NCBI GenBank assembly: GCA_051745935.1
Contig: JBNJEM010000564.1
Location: 1-5,306 of the forward strand
DNA from: JBNJEM01 sp051745935
Lineage (GTDB): Bacteria > Planctomycetota > Planctomycetia > Pirellulales > Pirellulaceae
DNA: 5,306 bases
Reading direction: 5' to 3'
Shown: in pieces, positions 5,294 through 5,306 of the stretch
How positions within the stretch are numbered: the first letter of the stretch is position 1
Layout: the number at the start of each line of letters is the position of its first letter
The notes under the pieces: generated by a model
The model's database searches: none
The model's input: the letters and a program-made list of their open reading frames with translations, nothing else
Told to the model about the DNA's origin: nothing
Translations under genes and position numbers: made by a program

Positions 5294-5306
5294 CCTATCA
5301 TGATAT

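Larger units (their letters stand above)
4518..5306. other. Right flank with no convincing gene
   Basis: This stretch of about 790 bp holds the hflX promoter, a 15-bp minisatellite (4595-4654), hairpins at 4687-4707, 4994-5014 and 5070-5084, an AT palindrome AATATATATT (4802-4811) and a 10-bp direct repeat near the edge (5264-5273, 5284-5293). The longest open frame is on the minus strand, 4968 to 4558 (136 codons). It crosses the minisatellite and a poly-G hairpin, has no SD and no recognisable domain, and shows weak codon bias, so I do not call it a gene. A plus-strand ATG at 5221 stays open to the window edge for 28 codons, but it runs through the direct repeats and lacks an SD. Confidence 0.55.

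Noticed and set aside
5221..5306. Partial plus-strand gene running off the right edge from ATG 5221
   Set aside because: Only 28 codons, no SD, and it runs through the CATCCGTGGG direct repeats typical of non-coding DNA.

Overview
The window holds three complete protein genes and two unusual non-coding flanks. It looks like bacterial chromosomal DNA from a Planctomycetota member, possibly of the Pirellula/Rhodopirellula type. The assignment is by inference: the DNA is GC-rich, the Hanks-type kinase carries a single membrane helix and a helical C-terminal tail of a kind common in that phylum, and the spacers contain short GC-rich palindromes. No 16S rRNA or other marker gene is present to settle taxonomy.

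Layout. Positions 1-434 are non-coding. They contain two perfect palindromes (39-57 and 159-178) and an exact-period 100-bp tandem duplication (201-400) that ends 34 bp before the first gene. A Ser/Thr protein kinase with a membrane anchor is encoded on the plus strand at 435-2246. A spacer of about 107 bp (2247-2353) separates it from two convergent minus-strand genes. These are a short-chain dehydrogenase/reductase (2354-3139) and, upstream of it in transcription order, the ribosome-associated GTPase gene hflX (3144-4517). Only 4 bp separate the hflX stop from the SDR start, so the two are very likely one transcript. A consensus TATAAT box lies just upstream of hflX, preceded by a four-copy 15-bp minisatellite (4595-4654). 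The remaining right flank, to 5306, shows hairpins and short repeats but no convincing gene.

How the parts may work together. The kinase should sense a periplasmic or envelope signal through its C-terminal part and phosphorylate cytoplasmic targets. HflX is a GTP-dependent ribosome-splitting and rescue factor used in stress. The SDR is an NAD(P)H-dependent oxidoreductase of unknown substrate that is translationally or transcriptionally tied to HflX. Nothing in the sequence links the kinase functionally to the hflX-SDR pair; they are convergent and have separate control regions.

I found no mobile element, CRISPR array, tRNA, rRNA or clear novel defence system. The most distinctive features are the two tandem repeats, each sitting directly upstream of a transcription unit: 100 bp before the kinase and 15 bp before hflX.
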